The notes beneath the pieces are model-generated. The model saw only the letters and a program-made list of their open reading frames with translations, did not search any database and was not told the origin of the DNA. A program made the position numbers and the translations under genes. A DNA stretch of 64,000 bases from Hymenobacter sp. 15J16-1T3B (GTDB lineage Bacteria; Bacteroidota; Bacteroidia; Cytophagales; Hymenobacteraceae): the NCBI RefSeq assembly GCF_020711235.1, contig NZ_JAJFAV010000005.1, forward strand, positions 289,820-353,819, written 5' to 3'. Shown in pieces: positions 39,202 to 49,500 of this stretch. Positions within the stretch are counted from its first letter, which is position 1. The number at the start of each line of letters is the position of its first letter.

Positions 39202-42200
39202 TTATTTGCCGCGCTCCAACCGCGGCCGGGCCGCCGGGGCCGGCGTGGCCTTGCGCTGTTCGGCTGCTGCCGGGCGCCCCGTGGGGCCGCTTTCCGGGCA
39301 GGCGATGATCAGCGACGTATACGTTTTCATGCCGCTGGTAAAGTTGCGGCAAGTTGTGGACTGCTTCTGGTAAATTGAGGTGTAGCCCCCGCAGCCGTCG
39401 GCGCGCCCGAAAGTAGCCCGGCCCGTGAGCGTGCCGTCCGGGCACTGTTCGCAGCCCAATTCCACTTCGGTACCGGCGGCGGGGTAGTTCGCGTTGTCAA
39501 AGCTCACACGCAGGCTATGGTCACCGCCGAGGTTGGCAACGGTGTAGCTGCTGGTCGCCGGGTCGTAGCTGATGCGGGTGCCGTCGCGCAGGGTTGCCGA
39601 GCCGAAATAGCCAATCCCGTCGACGGTGAAGGAGGACGAGGCAATCCAGTTGCAGTTGGCGCCGGTGGCAGCGTAGGTCAGGTCGTCGCCGACGTAGAGC
39701 GTACTAGCGCCCAGCGGCGCGATGGTGCCGCTCACGCCGGGTGCTACGGAAGCTGTCAGGGTGAAGCGCCGGTCACGCGCGTAGTGGCTCACGGTTTCCG
39801 AGGTCAGGCGTACGGGCTGCCCCACGTCCAGGATTTCGCGGTAGGTGCGCACGAGTTGCCCTTTGGCATCGTACTCGTAGCGCGTGAAGAGGTTGTCCTG
39901 GTTGAGGGAGTGCGTCAGCTGCCAGGTTTGCGGGTCGTACACGTACGAGGTGAAGGTGGCGTCGACCGGGTGAAAGCGGAAGTCGTCGAAATACACCGGG
40001 CTGGCACCGAGGTTTTTGCAGCCGATGCGCACGATTTGATTGGCCGCGCCGGCCGGTACGGTGAACGTCAGATTCAGCAGGTACCAGTCGCCGGCGCGCT
40101 TGACTCCGGTGCTGTTGATAGCCACGCTGCCGAGTTCGTTTTCGACGGTACCCGCGAGCAGGGCCGCGTAGAGGCGGCCGCCGGCGGCCGCTAGGTCGCT
40201 TTGGTGCAGCCAGGCGCTGGCCCGGTAGGTGCGGTCCAGCTCCAGCCCGTCGGTCGTGCCGGCTTTGGCTTCAAAGATGAAACCGCGCTGCCCGTTGCCC
40301 AGTTGCTCGCTGTAGCGCCCGGTGTGGCTGTAAGTGGTCGAGCGCAAATCGGCGCCGCGCACTTCGCCGCCAAAGTGCATGCGTCCACCGACGTTGCTCA
40401 CGTCTTCGGCGCCGGAATACGCTATTTCGTTGTACTTGGCGTTGGAGGCCCGGGCAATGCCGAGCGCGTTGCCGTAGCCCCGCTTTTGCGCCGAGTACCG
40501 GCCGTTCAGGGCCTTGCTCTCCAGTGCTGCCGAATAGTCGTCGTAAACGGTCACTTCGCCCAGCTGCTTCCAGTTGCGGGGCTGAGTGGCGCCCGAGGTC
40601 CACGCAAAATCGGTGAAATCGGCCAGCGAGGTCAGGCCCACCGCGTTGGGGCGCGGGTTGTTCCACACGTAGCTGCGGTGCTGGCGCCACACGGGTACGG
40701 CGCCGGTTTGGGCTTCGTACTGCTCGGTGTTCGGGTTGTAGCCGCGGTAGGTAGCCCAGTCCTTCTTCCACGTCTGAACGGCAGCAGCCAGCAGGCTCAT
40801 CACCTGCCCGGCCCCGTTCAGTTTTTCGGTGTAAGTGGCCGCGCCCTGGCTGAGCATGTTTTTATTGGCCGCGTTCTGGGCTTTGGAGCCCAGCTCGGGG
40901 TACTTGGTATAAGCCGGCACCTTGCGGGTGCGGAACCACTCGCCCGTCGAGCTGTACCATTCGTCCTCCAGCACGCCGCCCGTCACGAAGTCCCAGGTTT
41001 TGTTGGTGCGCACGGTGGTCAGGCCGTTGGAAGTAGTCCGCACGCTGGTCAGCACGTTGGGGTATTGGGTTTTGGTGGTACGGCTCAGCTTTAGGTGCAT
41101 GGGCGAGCCGGCGTCGCCAGCTTTTTCGACTTCGCTCAGGATGGCGCCGCTGGTGTACAAGCCGCGGTTGTCGGCCGGCTGCTGGGTGTACTCAAACTGG
41201 GTTTCACCCATGGCCAAGCCGCTCTTGTCGAGCACGCGGATGCTTTCGATGCGCCCGATGCGCGAGGTGTAGTTCTTAATATCGAAGTTGAAGAGCTTGG
41301 AATCTTCCACCTTCCCGCCGGTTTGCGTGCGCCAGCCGAGGTACTGGTTGGCCACCATAGTGTGAGCCACCACCATGTCGCCAGCGTCGGGGGTGGCGAA
41401 GTTGTACTCCACCTTCTGCTTGTAGTCCGTGTCGCTGACCATGCCCTCCACGGTCGTCACCTTGCCGTAGAGCACGGGCGTGGTGGGGTAGTCGTAGTAG
41501 TTGTAAAAGGGGTAGTCGGCGGTGCGCACCAGCTCGGGCTCCTGGGCCACTACGCCGGAGCTGGCACCGGTGCGCTGGCCGTTGCGGGTGTAGAGGTAAC
41601 CGGTGCGGTACTGGTGGCCCACCTCGTCTTGGGCCGTAACGGCCGCCACGCGCACCCCGCCGCCGCGCTTGGACGCCAGGGTGAATTCCAGGTTGCCGTC
41701 GGTGCTGTACCAAGTAGCGTCGTTACAGCCCTGCAGGCTGTTGCCGTGGCCGCCCATCAGCTGGGGCCGGCTGATGGCAAAGCTATTGGCCGTAAGCGAC
41801 TGCACCAGCTGGGTGGGCGAGATGTTGTAATCGTAGTAATCCGGGCTTTGGCCCCCACCGATGGCCTTCCAGCAGCGTTGCTCCTGCTTGGCCGCGAGGT
41901 AGTTGAAAGTCACCGTCGTGCCGTTGCTCAGGAAATCCGTCAGCGTGTACGGGGCGATGCTGCGGATGTCGAACTGCAGCACGCCGTGGGTGGCATCGGT
42001 GGCGCGGAAGCCGCTCACGTTGACGTGCTGCTTGATGGGCTGCCCGCTGATGGAACCGTACTCGTCGCTTTCGTAGTCGATTTTCACGCGCCCGCCCAGC
42101 GGCGTCAGGATGTCGGTCAGGTGCCACACCGTTGGGTCGCTGCCGTTAGAGAAGTGCGAGTAAGCGCCGTTGGCGTTGTAGGAACCCCAGCCGTCCCAGG

Positions 42201-44748
42201 CGTCGCGGTTGTAAGCCGGGTTTTTGGCGGGGTTGTCGGGGCTGTACTCAAACTTGAAATCGGGGAAGACTTTGACGTTGTTGGCCGCGTAGTAGCTCAC
42301 GCTGTGGAGCGTGAGCTTGCCCAGGCGGCCGGTGGCTTGGTTGGCGTTGAGCGCAGGGGGCGCGGCGGCGCTTTCAAACGAGTTGGTGGTGCCGGGGCAA
42401 AGCTTGTAGCTGGTGTTCAGCACCACTTTGCGCTGGGCCCGCTCATCGAGAAAGGCGCGGAAGGCCCCGGTGCCCACGTCGTACACGTCGTACACGTCGC
42501 TGAGCGAGCAAGTGGCCCCCTGCTGCGCGGCGGGCCCGTTCAGCTGGTTGGCGTCGATGGCCGCGCCGGCGGTGGAGTTTTTCGCGAAGCCCTGGTCTTG
42601 CAGCTGCTGGTAGTCGTCGTTGCGCAGCAGCACTATCTCGCGCAGGGCCAGGCTGGAAGCCGGGTACTTGTTGTCCTCGGCGCGGGCCCCGGGCGGCAAG
42701 GAGCCGTCGGAGGTGTAGGTGTAGGCGCTGCGGCCGTCCTTGCGCACGTCTTTGATAAACAAAGCCGTGTGCGAGCGAGTCTGCACCGCGTTCAGGTAGT
42801 AGTTTTCCTTGATGCCGCGGCTGTACGACACCCGGTTGACGTCGTGGATGTAGCCGGTATAGGGGAAGCGCCACTGGTAGTCGGTGGCGAAGCGTCCGTA
42901 CTCGAAGCGCACCCAGTAGCCCGCATCGGCCGCATCCACCGTGCCGATCTGGCCGCGGTCCACGAAGTCGGGGCCGGTAATGGCCGTCAGCAGCCAGGTG
43001 GTGGCGTACCAGCCCTCGGACGACATGGAGGGGTTGGTCGTCGAGGTAGAAAACTTGCTGGCTTCCTGGCCCTCGATGCCGCTGTACTCGATCTGCTGTT
43101 TGTTGTAGACGGGCAGCGCGTAGTGGTAGGTCGTGCCATCGACCCCGGTCACGGCGAAGGCGCCGACGCCGCGGCTGGGCCAGGTGTTGCGGTCGTTCTG
43201 CCGGCGGCTGTCGCCAAGCGGAGCGTATTCCATCACCTTGCCGGTTTGGGCGGGGGTGTTGTTGCGCATTTCGGCGTTGGAAAACCACTCCACGTGCTTA
43301 CCCTGCGCTAGGCGCTTGTTGTAGAGGCCCACGCGGTCGGCCTCTACGCGGCTGCTGGCGGCCGTCAGCTTGGGGTCGGTCAGGTTGTAATACGCCCGCA
43401 GCGGGTTGGTGCCGTTGCTGATGCTCATGCCCGGCCCGTTGCTGTCGTGGTGGGAGTAGGCGTTGCCCGGGTCGCCGTTGTACTTGAACTGCACCTTGCT
43501 CAGCTCCACGCCTTCCTCCAGAAAGGGCACCACGTTGAACTTGGTCGACGCCATCGAGAGCTGCTTGGGGTTGATGAGCGAGCCGATTTCCGGGCGGTAC
43601 GGCGCCATGGCCCCGGTTACGTCGCCGCCCATCACCGAGTACGAGTCGAAGGCGACGTGGGCCGGGTTGAACGAGTACGCGTAGGTGGCATCGGGCTCCA
43701 CGTAAGTGTACATGTCACTGGTCAGTGCCGGCGTGCCGTTGTCGAAGTAAGTGGACATGGGAAAGGGCTTGGCGGGCTGCCAACTGCCGCCCGGCACGCC
43801 CAGACGCGGGTAGGATTCGTCGCAGTCGTTGGGGCAGTACGACATGAACGGGAAGACGTGGTGCTTCATCTGCCCCAGGTACAAGGAGCCGTAGCTGTGC
43901 TCTTCGCGGGTGGCGTCCAGCCAGTACTTGTAGTCCTGCCGGAAGCCCAGCCACGACGAGCTTTGCTCCTGGCGCCACTGCCCGATGTTGCTCACCGAAT
44001 TGCCCTGCGACTTGTAGCCGGTGTAGAGGCCCTGGGCCGTCATGCCGATGTCCATGACGGTCTGGCCGAATTTGAGCGTATTCTCGATCTGCAAGGCCGT
44101 CATCGAGCCTTTGAGGGTCGAAGCGGCCGGTGCCGAAGCGCCTAATGTACTGAGCGTCATTACCGCGTTGAAGGCCTGCTCCGGGCTGAATTTGGCTTTG
44201 TCCTTGTCGAAGGTCAAGCCCATAATGGAGGCATCCTGCACTTGGCCGCGCCCCCAGCTCATGCCCACCACGTCGAACAGGTTTACGGCCCCGCCGAAGC
44301 CCTTCTGCGAATCCCAGCTGCGCTGGTACAGCAGGTAGTTCTTGACGTAGCCACTGCCGCCCGGGTCCTCCACGTGCACGTCGGTCTGCACGTTGAAGTC
44401 GTCGTCGGCCGAGGCCACCTTGGCGCGCGAAATAGCACCCGGGTTTACGTTCCAACCCAGGCCGGCCCAGCTGGCTTCGTCTTCTAGCCCGATGCCGCTG
44501 TGGTAGCTCAGCGGCAGGCTGTAGCCGCCTTCCGGGCTGGGTACCTCAATCAAGGGTACGTTGTAAGTAAAGTCGCCGGTGATGAGGTTGACCATGTCCG
44601 TGGTGCCCATGGGCTCGTAGGACGTGTACTCCACCTGGTTGGCGCCGTTGGTGAGGGCGTAAGAGGCCACCGGCTGCACGAGCTGGGCCGAATACAGCAG
44701 AAGCAGGCTTAGCGCCACCCGTTTTCTGCGGCGAGTAGAAGTATACAT
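39202..44748 (-). CDS. Giant SpvB-like secreted YD-repeat protein
   Basis: 1848 residues from the ATG at 44748 (a TTG two codons earlier is in frame). Signal peptide (RVALSLLLLYSAQLVQPVASYA). The mature N-terminus GDFTYNVPLIEVPSPEGGYSLPLSYHSGIGLEDEASWAGLGWNVNPGAISR parallels the opening of SpvB and TcB toxin proteins (Y-S-G...GLGW...I-R). A long beta-rich region follows, then a carbohydrate-binding-like module (SVAINSTGVKRAGDWYLLNLTFTVPAG ... VYFDDFRFHP) and YD repeats (YVYDPQTWQLTHSLNQDNLFTRYEYDAKGQLVRTYRE). The C-terminus is Cys-containing (CEQCPDGTLTGRATFGRADGCGG) and ends in a basic Pro-rich tail. It lies 21 bases after a lipoprotein gene, last in the five-gene RHS operon. It may form part of a toxin shell. 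Confidence 0.8.
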   Translation of the reverse strand: MYTSTRRRKRVALSLLLLYSAQLVQPVASYALTNGANQVEYTSYEPMGTTDMVNLITGDFTYNVPLIEVPSPEGGYSLPLSYHSGIGLEDEASWAGLGWNVNPGAISRAKVASADDDFNVQTDVHVEDPGGSGYVKNYLLYQRSWDSQKGFGGAVNLFDVVGMSWGRGQVQDASIMGLTFDKDKAKFSPEQAFNAVMTLSTLGASAPAASTLKGSMTALQIENTLKFGQTVMDIGMTAQGLYTGYKSQGNSVSNIGQWRQEQSSSWLGFRQDYKYWLDATREEHSYGSLYLGQMKHHVFPFMSYCPNDCDESYPRLGVPGGSWQPAKPFPMSTYFDNGTPALTSDMYTYVEPDATYAYSFNPAHVAFDSYSVMGGDVTGAMAPYRPEIGSLINPKQLSMASTKFNVVPFLEEGVELSKVQFKYNGDPGNAYSHHDSNGPGMSISNGTNPLRAYYNLTDPKLTAASSRVEADRVGLYNKRLAQGKHVEWFSNAEMRNNTPAQTGKVMEYAPLGDSRRQNDRNTWPSRGVGAFAVTGVDGTTYHYALPVYNKQQIEYSGIEGQEASKFSTSTTNPSMSSEGWYATTWLLTAITGPDFVDRGQIGTVDAADAGYWVRFEYGRFATDYQWRFPYTGYIHDVNRVSYSRGIKENYYLNAVQTRSHTALFIKDVRKDGRSAYTYTSDGSLPPGARAEDNKYPASSLALREIVLLRNDDYQQLQDQGFAKNSTAGAAIDANQLNGPAAQQGATCSLSDVYDVYDVGTGAFRAFLDERAQRKVVLNTSYKLCPGTTNSFESAAAPPALNANQATGRLGKLTLHSVSYYAANNVKVFPDFKFEYSPDNPAKNPAYNRDAWDGWGSYNANGAYSHFSNGSDPTVWHLTDILTPLGGRVKIDYESDEYGSISGQPIKQHVNVSGFRATDATHGVLQFDIRSIAPYTLTDFLSNGTTVTFNYLAAKQEQRCWKAIGGGQSPDYYDYNISPTQLVQSLTANSFAISRPQLMGGHGNSLQGCNDATWYSTDGNLEFTLASKRGGGVRVAAVTAQDEVGHQYRTGYLYTRNGQRTGASSGVVAQEPELVRTADYPFYNYYDYPTTPVLYGKVTTVEGMVSDTDYKQKVEYNFATPDAGDMVVAHTMVANQYLGWRTQTGGKVEDSKLFNFDIKNYTSRIGRIESIRVLDKSGLAMGETQFEYTQQPADNRGLYTSGAILSEVEKAGDAGSPMHLKLSRTTKTQYPNVLTSVRTTSNGLTTVRTNKTWDFVTGGVLEDEWYSSTGEWFRTRKVPAYTKYPELGSKAQNAANKNMLSQGAATYTEKLNGAGQVMSLLAAAVQTWKKDWATYRGYNPNTEQYEAQTGAVPVWRQHRSYVWNNPRPNAVGLTSLADFTDFAWTSGATQPRNWKQLGEVTVYDDYSAALESKALNGRYSAQKRGYGNALGIARASNAKYNEIAYSGAEDVSNVGGRMHFGGEVRGADLRSTTYSHTGRYSEQLGNGQRGFIFEAKAGTTDGLELDRTYRASAWLHQSDLAAAGGRLYAALLAGTVENELGSVAINSTGVKRAGDWYLLNLTFTVPAGAANQIVRIGCKNLGASPVYFDDFRFHPVDATFTSYVYDPQTWQLTHSLNQDNLFTRYEYDAKGQLVRTYREILDVGQPVRLTSETVSHYARDRRFTLTASVAPGVSGTIAPLGASTLYVGDDLTYAATGANCNWIASSSFTVDGIGYFGSATLRDGTRISYDPATSSYTVANLGGDHSLRVSFDNANYPAAGTEVELGCEQCPDGTLTGRATFGRADGCGGYTSIYQKQSTTCRNFTSGMKTYTSLIIACPESGPTGRPAAAEQRKATPAPAARPRLERGK

Positions 44749-44769
44749 TCGCAATTGGCGTTAATCGGT

Positions 44770-45363
44770 TTAAAGAGCGGGAATGGCGTTGATGGCGGGG
44801 GCCGCAAAGCGCAAAGTCAGCGGCCCGGTGCCCAGCGTGGGGCTATTCAGGAGCAGGGTCAGGCCCTTTTCCGGGGCCACGTCGGCCTTGCTGAATACCA
44901 GCAGCAGGCTGTTGCCGGCCCCCTGCCCATAGGAGCGGGCGTAGAGGCTGGCCAGCGGCTTCACCGTCTGGTGGCGGTAATTGACAACGGCGCAGTCGTG
45001 CTGCAGGCCCTGGGTGAGGTACTGGATGTACTGCGGCCCAAGGCGCTCCAGGTCGGTGCCGTTGTGGGCCAGGGCCAGCCGCAGGTACACCTTGTCGCGG
45101 TACGGCCGGGTCAGCGAATCCAGCGTGGCGGGCGCGGGCGCCGCGTCGTCGGTGAGTTCGTTCAGTGCCAGGTATTCGCCGGGCAAGTACTGGGCGGTGG
45201 CCTGAAAGCCGTTGGCGCTGGCCTGCTGCACCAGCCCGTGGCCGGGGTCGGCCACGTACTGGCGTAAACCGGCCACGCCGCTGGGCTGGCTGGAGCAGGC
45301 GGCTAGAACCAACAACCCGGCGCAACGCAGCGGGAGCGGGCGGGATAGAAATAATGATATCAT
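44770..45363 (-). CDS. Lipoprotein of unknown function within the RHS locus
   Basis: 197 residues from the ATG at 45363, chosen because it starts a lipoprotein signal: RPLPLRCAGLLVLAACSS with the lipobox LAAC and Cys23. The mature part (SGVAGLRQYVADPGHGLVQQASANGFQATAQYLPGEYLALNEL ... LLVFSKADVAPEKGLTLLLNSP) resembles small lipoproteins often found beside SpvB/RHS-type genes in Bacteroidota, but I cannot name a family. It is 21 bases upstream of the SpvB-like giant gene and probably co-transcribed with it. Possible roles: export helper, anchor or immunity protein. Confidence 0.75.
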   Translation of the reverse strand: MISLFLSRPLPLRCAGLLVLAACSSQPSGVAGLRQYVADPGHGLVQQASANGFQATAQYLPGEYLALNELTDDAAPAPATLDSLTRPYRDKVYLRLALAHNGTDLERLGPQYIQYLTQGLQHDCAVVNYRHQTVKPLASLYARSYGQGAGNSLLLVFSKADVAPEKGLTLLLNSPTLGTGPLTLRFAAPAINAIPAL

Positions 45364-45415
45364 GAAAAAACGCGGAATTGAATAAGAGGCGTCCCGGCAG
45401 GCGGCCACCGGCTGT

Positions 45416-46066
45416 TTAACTGGGTCGTTGCCAGTCATCGGCTCGCCGCCCAGCCCGCTTCCCTTCCCTGTTGCCGGGTCCGGCCTCGCGCAGAACCGAA
45501 CATGCGCTTGGTCGGTAGTCGGCCACCGAGGGCAGATCAAAGACGATGTGCTGGGCGCCGGGCGTGCTTTCGGCTACACTTCCCTTGCTGGTATCTGCTC
45601 CCACTTGGGCGTTGATTTCTAGGTCCCGATTGAATCCAGCGGGGCCCAGCTTTCGGTTAGCGGTAGTCTCCGGCACCAAGTGCGGATTCCCCGTTGCTGA
45701 ATCACTAAGCCGCGTTTGCCCGGCCGCATTCATCAGGAAGTGGCCTTGGCCGAAGGACTCTTTGATACCGAGCCGAAAGGCTTTGTCGGCTGGCACGCAG
45801 GCGCTTACGCAGACGCGCCCCCGCAGGGCCTGCGCGCTTGGGGCGCAGGTCACTTCGAACACGGTGTGCGAGTCGGTAGTGCAGGCTCCGGCCAGGGCTG
45901 CCAGCAGCGCCTGCGCGCCGCGGCTGCTGCGGTTGGAGTTTTTCAGCTGGTTCCCGCGCAAGAGGCCGGACAACAAAAACCGGTAGGGGCCACGAATTCC
46001 CGGCGACGTCTCCATTGCCGCAGCCGAATTGCGTACCTCGTGTGCGTTGGCAGTAGAGGTTTTCAT
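45416..46066 (-). CDS. Orphan 216-residue protein, translationally coupled to the lipoprotein gene
   Basis: The ATG (46064-46066) overlaps the stop of the preceding gene as ATGA, the usual sign of coupled translation. Codon third positions are strongly G/C as in neighbouring genes, which supports real coding, while the N-terminal ~50 residues are poorly ordered and have no clear signal peptide. The rest (FEVTCAPSAQALRGRVCVSACVPADKAFRLG, SFGQGHFLMNAAGQTRLSDSATGNPHLVPETT, PGAQHIVFDLPSV) contains four cysteines and beta-like segments; it is not recognised. The final ~25 residues are basic and low in complexity, perhaps a frameshifted end. It may be a second immunity protein or a decayed gene. 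Confidence 0.5.
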   Translation of the reverse strand: MKTSTANAHEVRNSAAAMETSPGIRGPYRFLLSGLLRGNQLKNSNRSSRGAQALLAALAGACTTDSHTVFEVTCAPSAQALRGRVCVSACVPADKAFRLGIKESFGQGHFLMNAAGQTRLSDSATGNPHLVPETTANRKLGPAGFNRDLEINAQVGADTSKGSVAESTPGAQHIVFDLPSVADYRPSACSVLREAGPGNREGKRAGRRADDWQRPS

Positions 46067-46563
46067 TGCGCTTGCTTGTAAAAGCGCAGTATTACGTCTG
46101 ATGGCGTCGAATCATTCAACATCAGCCGGTAGCTGAGCGTGTCGGGCGGCATCTCCCGGAAACCGGTCCACAAACCCTCCCGGTGCCCTTCCAGGCCGCG
46201 GTTGGGGTCATTGACCATTCTCGCTTGTACATCCCAAAGCTTTTCATTCGGCTCGGTCATTTGGATGACAAATCCAAAACCGGCGCCGGGTTCTTGGTCA
46301 ATCCGCGTGTTGGAAGCCCATACCCCTACGTGCTGCCAGGATTTTTCCACCCAACATTCGCGTATGCGGAAATGGCCTCCGGCTGCATCAAACTCCGTTA
46401 CGGCCGGGCGGTACTGGCTGAGAAAGACGCCTCGAGTTCGTGCTTCCTGAATACTGTCGCTGACCCCAAGCGCGCCATCTAAAGTTGGAGCGAAGTCCTT
46501 TAGTTGGTCGCATCCGCCTAGCACCAGCAGCAGCGGCCACATTTTGCACCAATGTTGTTTCAT
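46063..46563 (-). CDS. Candidate immunity lipoprotein for the RHS toxin tip
   Basis: 166 residues; its ATG overlaps the RHS stop as TAATG, so it is translated right after the toxin. Signal sequence MKQHWCKMWPLLLVLGGCDQ has a lipobox with Cys18, placing the protein in the envelope. The mature part has an alternating beta pattern (GHFRIRECWVEKSWQHVGVWASNTRIDQEPGAGFGFVIQMTEPNEKLWDVQARMV) like many small immunity proteins; no named family. GC is lower than the neighbours (two lines counted by hand: 48% and 55%). An immunity role is inferred from position; envelope location fits a toxin that acts in the periplasm. Confidence 0.75.
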   Translation of the reverse strand: MKQHWCKMWPLLLVLGGCDQLKDFAPTLDGALGVSDSIQEARTRGVFLSQYRPAVTEFDAAGGHFRIRECWVEKSWQHVGVWASNTRIDQEPGAGFGFVIQMTEPNEKLWDVQARMVNDPNRGLEGHREGLWTGFREMPPDTLSYRLMLNDSTPSDVILRFYKQAQ

Positions 46564-49500
46564 TATCTAAAGCGTGGGCTTTTGGGCTTGAAGAGCTGGA
46601 GGACTCGGCGCATGTTGCGCCCGGCCACACTGTTGAGAGCCGACTGCACCGGGTGTGACTTCGGGGAAAGCCCATACGCAGCCGCCCCTGCTTTGAGCAA
46701 TTCCGGCGTATAGTCGGTGGCTACGTCGGCATTGCCGCGGGCAATATCAGCCACCCGGAAATTGGGCATCATGCCCAAATCGTAGTATATGCCTGGATAC
46801 AATTTGGCGGCATACAGCGCATCGGACACTACGTCAACACAGCTGGCGCCTACGGGCGTGAGCAGCGTCCCGAACAGCATGTAATCTTTCTTGATCTGTT
46901 CGACGGCCGCCTTTTTCATGGCCTTGTCCTGATCGACTGTAGTAGGAATATAAAGGGCAGCCTGGTACTTGAATTCGTCTTCGGCCGCATCGTACATATG
47001 CGAGAATTCAGCATCCTTAGCCCAATCTTCCAGGGTCCGGTATATCGTGCCACCTACTGGTGATTTTTTGGTTTTGCCGAAAGCCCCATACCGCCCTCCT
47101 TCCTTGGAATAAAACTGCCAGCCGTCGATTTCGCCCTTTGCGTTGCGGTGCGACACGAGAATGGCGGCGTGCCCGGCGTAGCCCGCTGCGTTTGGGGCCA
47201 AGAGCACAATGACGTCGCGGCCGTCCGGGTCGCCGAACTTAACCGGGTTGTTGGCCATGCCCACGTAGGGGCTGAAGAAGTTGTTTTCGCGGTCGGGGCT
47301 GAGCCAGCGGCCGAGGCGGGCCGAGTACTGACGGTACTCGAAGCTGTCCCAGTTGGACTCCGGGTCGTGCTCGGCCACGTGGCCCTGGAAGCCGTGGCGG
47401 TAGAGTGGCGCCTCGGTGCTGTAATTCAGCCCGACGATGGGCGAACCGAACGCGTACTGGTGCTGCTCCTGCACGATCATGCCGCCGGTGTGCTCCACGG
47501 TGATGTCGTCGAAGTAAGCATCGTCGTCTGGGTCGTTCTTTTCCTGGTGGTTTACCACGGATACTTCCAGCGTGCCTTTTTGCTTGATGCGCACGCCCAG
47601 GCGGAGGTATTCCCACTTGTCGAAGTCGGTGGCGTACTCGTACTGCTCGTCCACGATGTCGCCGTTTTCGTCGCGCAACACGTAGTGGAGGCCGTATTCG
47701 CCCGGCTCGTACTCGCCGGCTTGGCGGCGGCCCGTCGGCAGCAGCTGGTCCAGGTTCTTCGGCACCAGGGCCACGCCCACCGCGAAGCGCGAGAGCAGGG
47801 CCGCGCCGCGCTGCTGCGCCACGGGTTTCTGCTCGTTCGAGGCGCCGCCCAACCGGCCCGGCTGGGCGCTGCGCACGAAGGGCACCAGCGCCAGCCGCGG
47901 CGAAGCGGCGCGCGGGTAGTTGTACCGGGCCTGCCCGTCGAGCGCCCACGCCGAGAAGGTCACCGTGTCGCCGGGTTGTACCGGCAGGGTTTTGTGCGGC
48001 CCCACCACATCGGCGTCGACGAAGGGCAGGCGGGCGACGTACTGGCCCGAAATAGCCGCGCCGGCATACTGGTAACGGGTAGGCTCCACGTCGTCGAATT
48101 CGGCTTCTTCCTCGCTGGCCCGGTCAAGCTCCATGGTGAGTTGTTTGGTCGTGGTCAAGGGCTTGTGAAAGACAACGCGGGCGCTACCGGTCTGGTCGTT
48201 CAGTTCGTAACGAGCGTCCAGTTTCCCGTCGGCCAGGCGCGTGAGCAGGCCCAGGCGGCTGCTGCCGTAGAGCGGCACTTCGGTGCGCACGGCGGCGCCG
48301 GTGCCGGCTTCGCGCTCGTAAGTGCTCAGCACGTTGCCCATCAGGTCGCGCACGTAATGCGTGGTCAGGCCCAGGCCATTCTGGTAGCTGGTTTTGCTGG
48401 CCCGGAAGCCGTGGTCGTTGTAAGTAAACGTCACCACCGGTTGGCTGTGGGCCGCGTCGCGGTACACGCCGGTAACCTTGCCGGTCAGGTCGTAGCTTAG
48501 GTAACGTTGGCCCTGCTCGTCGCGCTGCCGGGTCATCTGCCCGGTGGCGTCGTAGTCGAAGTCCATGACGGCGCTGCCGGCTTGGTTGTCGGCGCCGAGC
48601 AGGCGGTTGGTGCCGGCCGCGTAGCGGTAGGTAAAGTCGTCGGTGGCGAAGCCCGCCGCGTCGCGGCGGCGAAGCCGCTGAATGTTGCCGTTCAGGTCGT
48701 ACTGCGGCACGGCTTCCTCGTTGGCGCTGTTCGGGGCGGGCTGAAATTGCCCGGTGGCGCGGTTCAGACTGCCAAAAGTCGCTTGCTGCAGCCGGTCCAG
48801 CGCATCGTACTGGTAGGTGTGCATGCGAATCAGGTCATTGGCCGGGGTAAACCACGCAGCCGAGCGCAGGTTGCCGTTGTAGCGGCCGGTGAGCCCGGCA
48901 ACAACCGGCGAGGTAGCCCCGCCGGCCTGGCGGCTGCGGTAGTCGCCGCTGAAGTAATCCAGCGACAGGCCGAACAAGTCCTTGCTCATGCCGTTGTTGC
49001 GCGGGCTGTCCCCGCCCGGATCCAGGGACTTGTTGGCCTGGTTGATTCCCTTCAGCCAGCCTTGCACCGTGTAGGTGTAATCCACCCCTTGCAGGTCGCC
49101 GGCCAACTCGACGCGCTTCAGCGGGCCGTGCAGGTAGTAGTGGTACTGGGCCTGCAGCGTGCGCGTCACGCCGTCGGTGCTGGTGTAGGCCGCGCGCATG
49201 CGCTGGTCGGCGTCGTACTCGTAGTGGTGGAAGAAAGCGTCGGGTTGGCCTTTCTGGTACGCCACTTCCAGGGCGTTGCCGTTGAAATCGTAGGTGTACT
49301 CCACGGTTTTCAGGCCCAGCACCGGGTCTTCCTGCAGCATCCAGACCATGCGTCCCAGCTCGTCGTAGCTAAACCAGGAGGTAGCCGCGCCGTTGCTGCT
49401 CTTGGCCACCACGCCGAGCACAAAATCCTGGGCGTGGCCGTTGAGCTGCGGGTCGTTCGTGGGCACGTCGTACCAGAGGCTTTTGCGCTCGAAGCACAGC

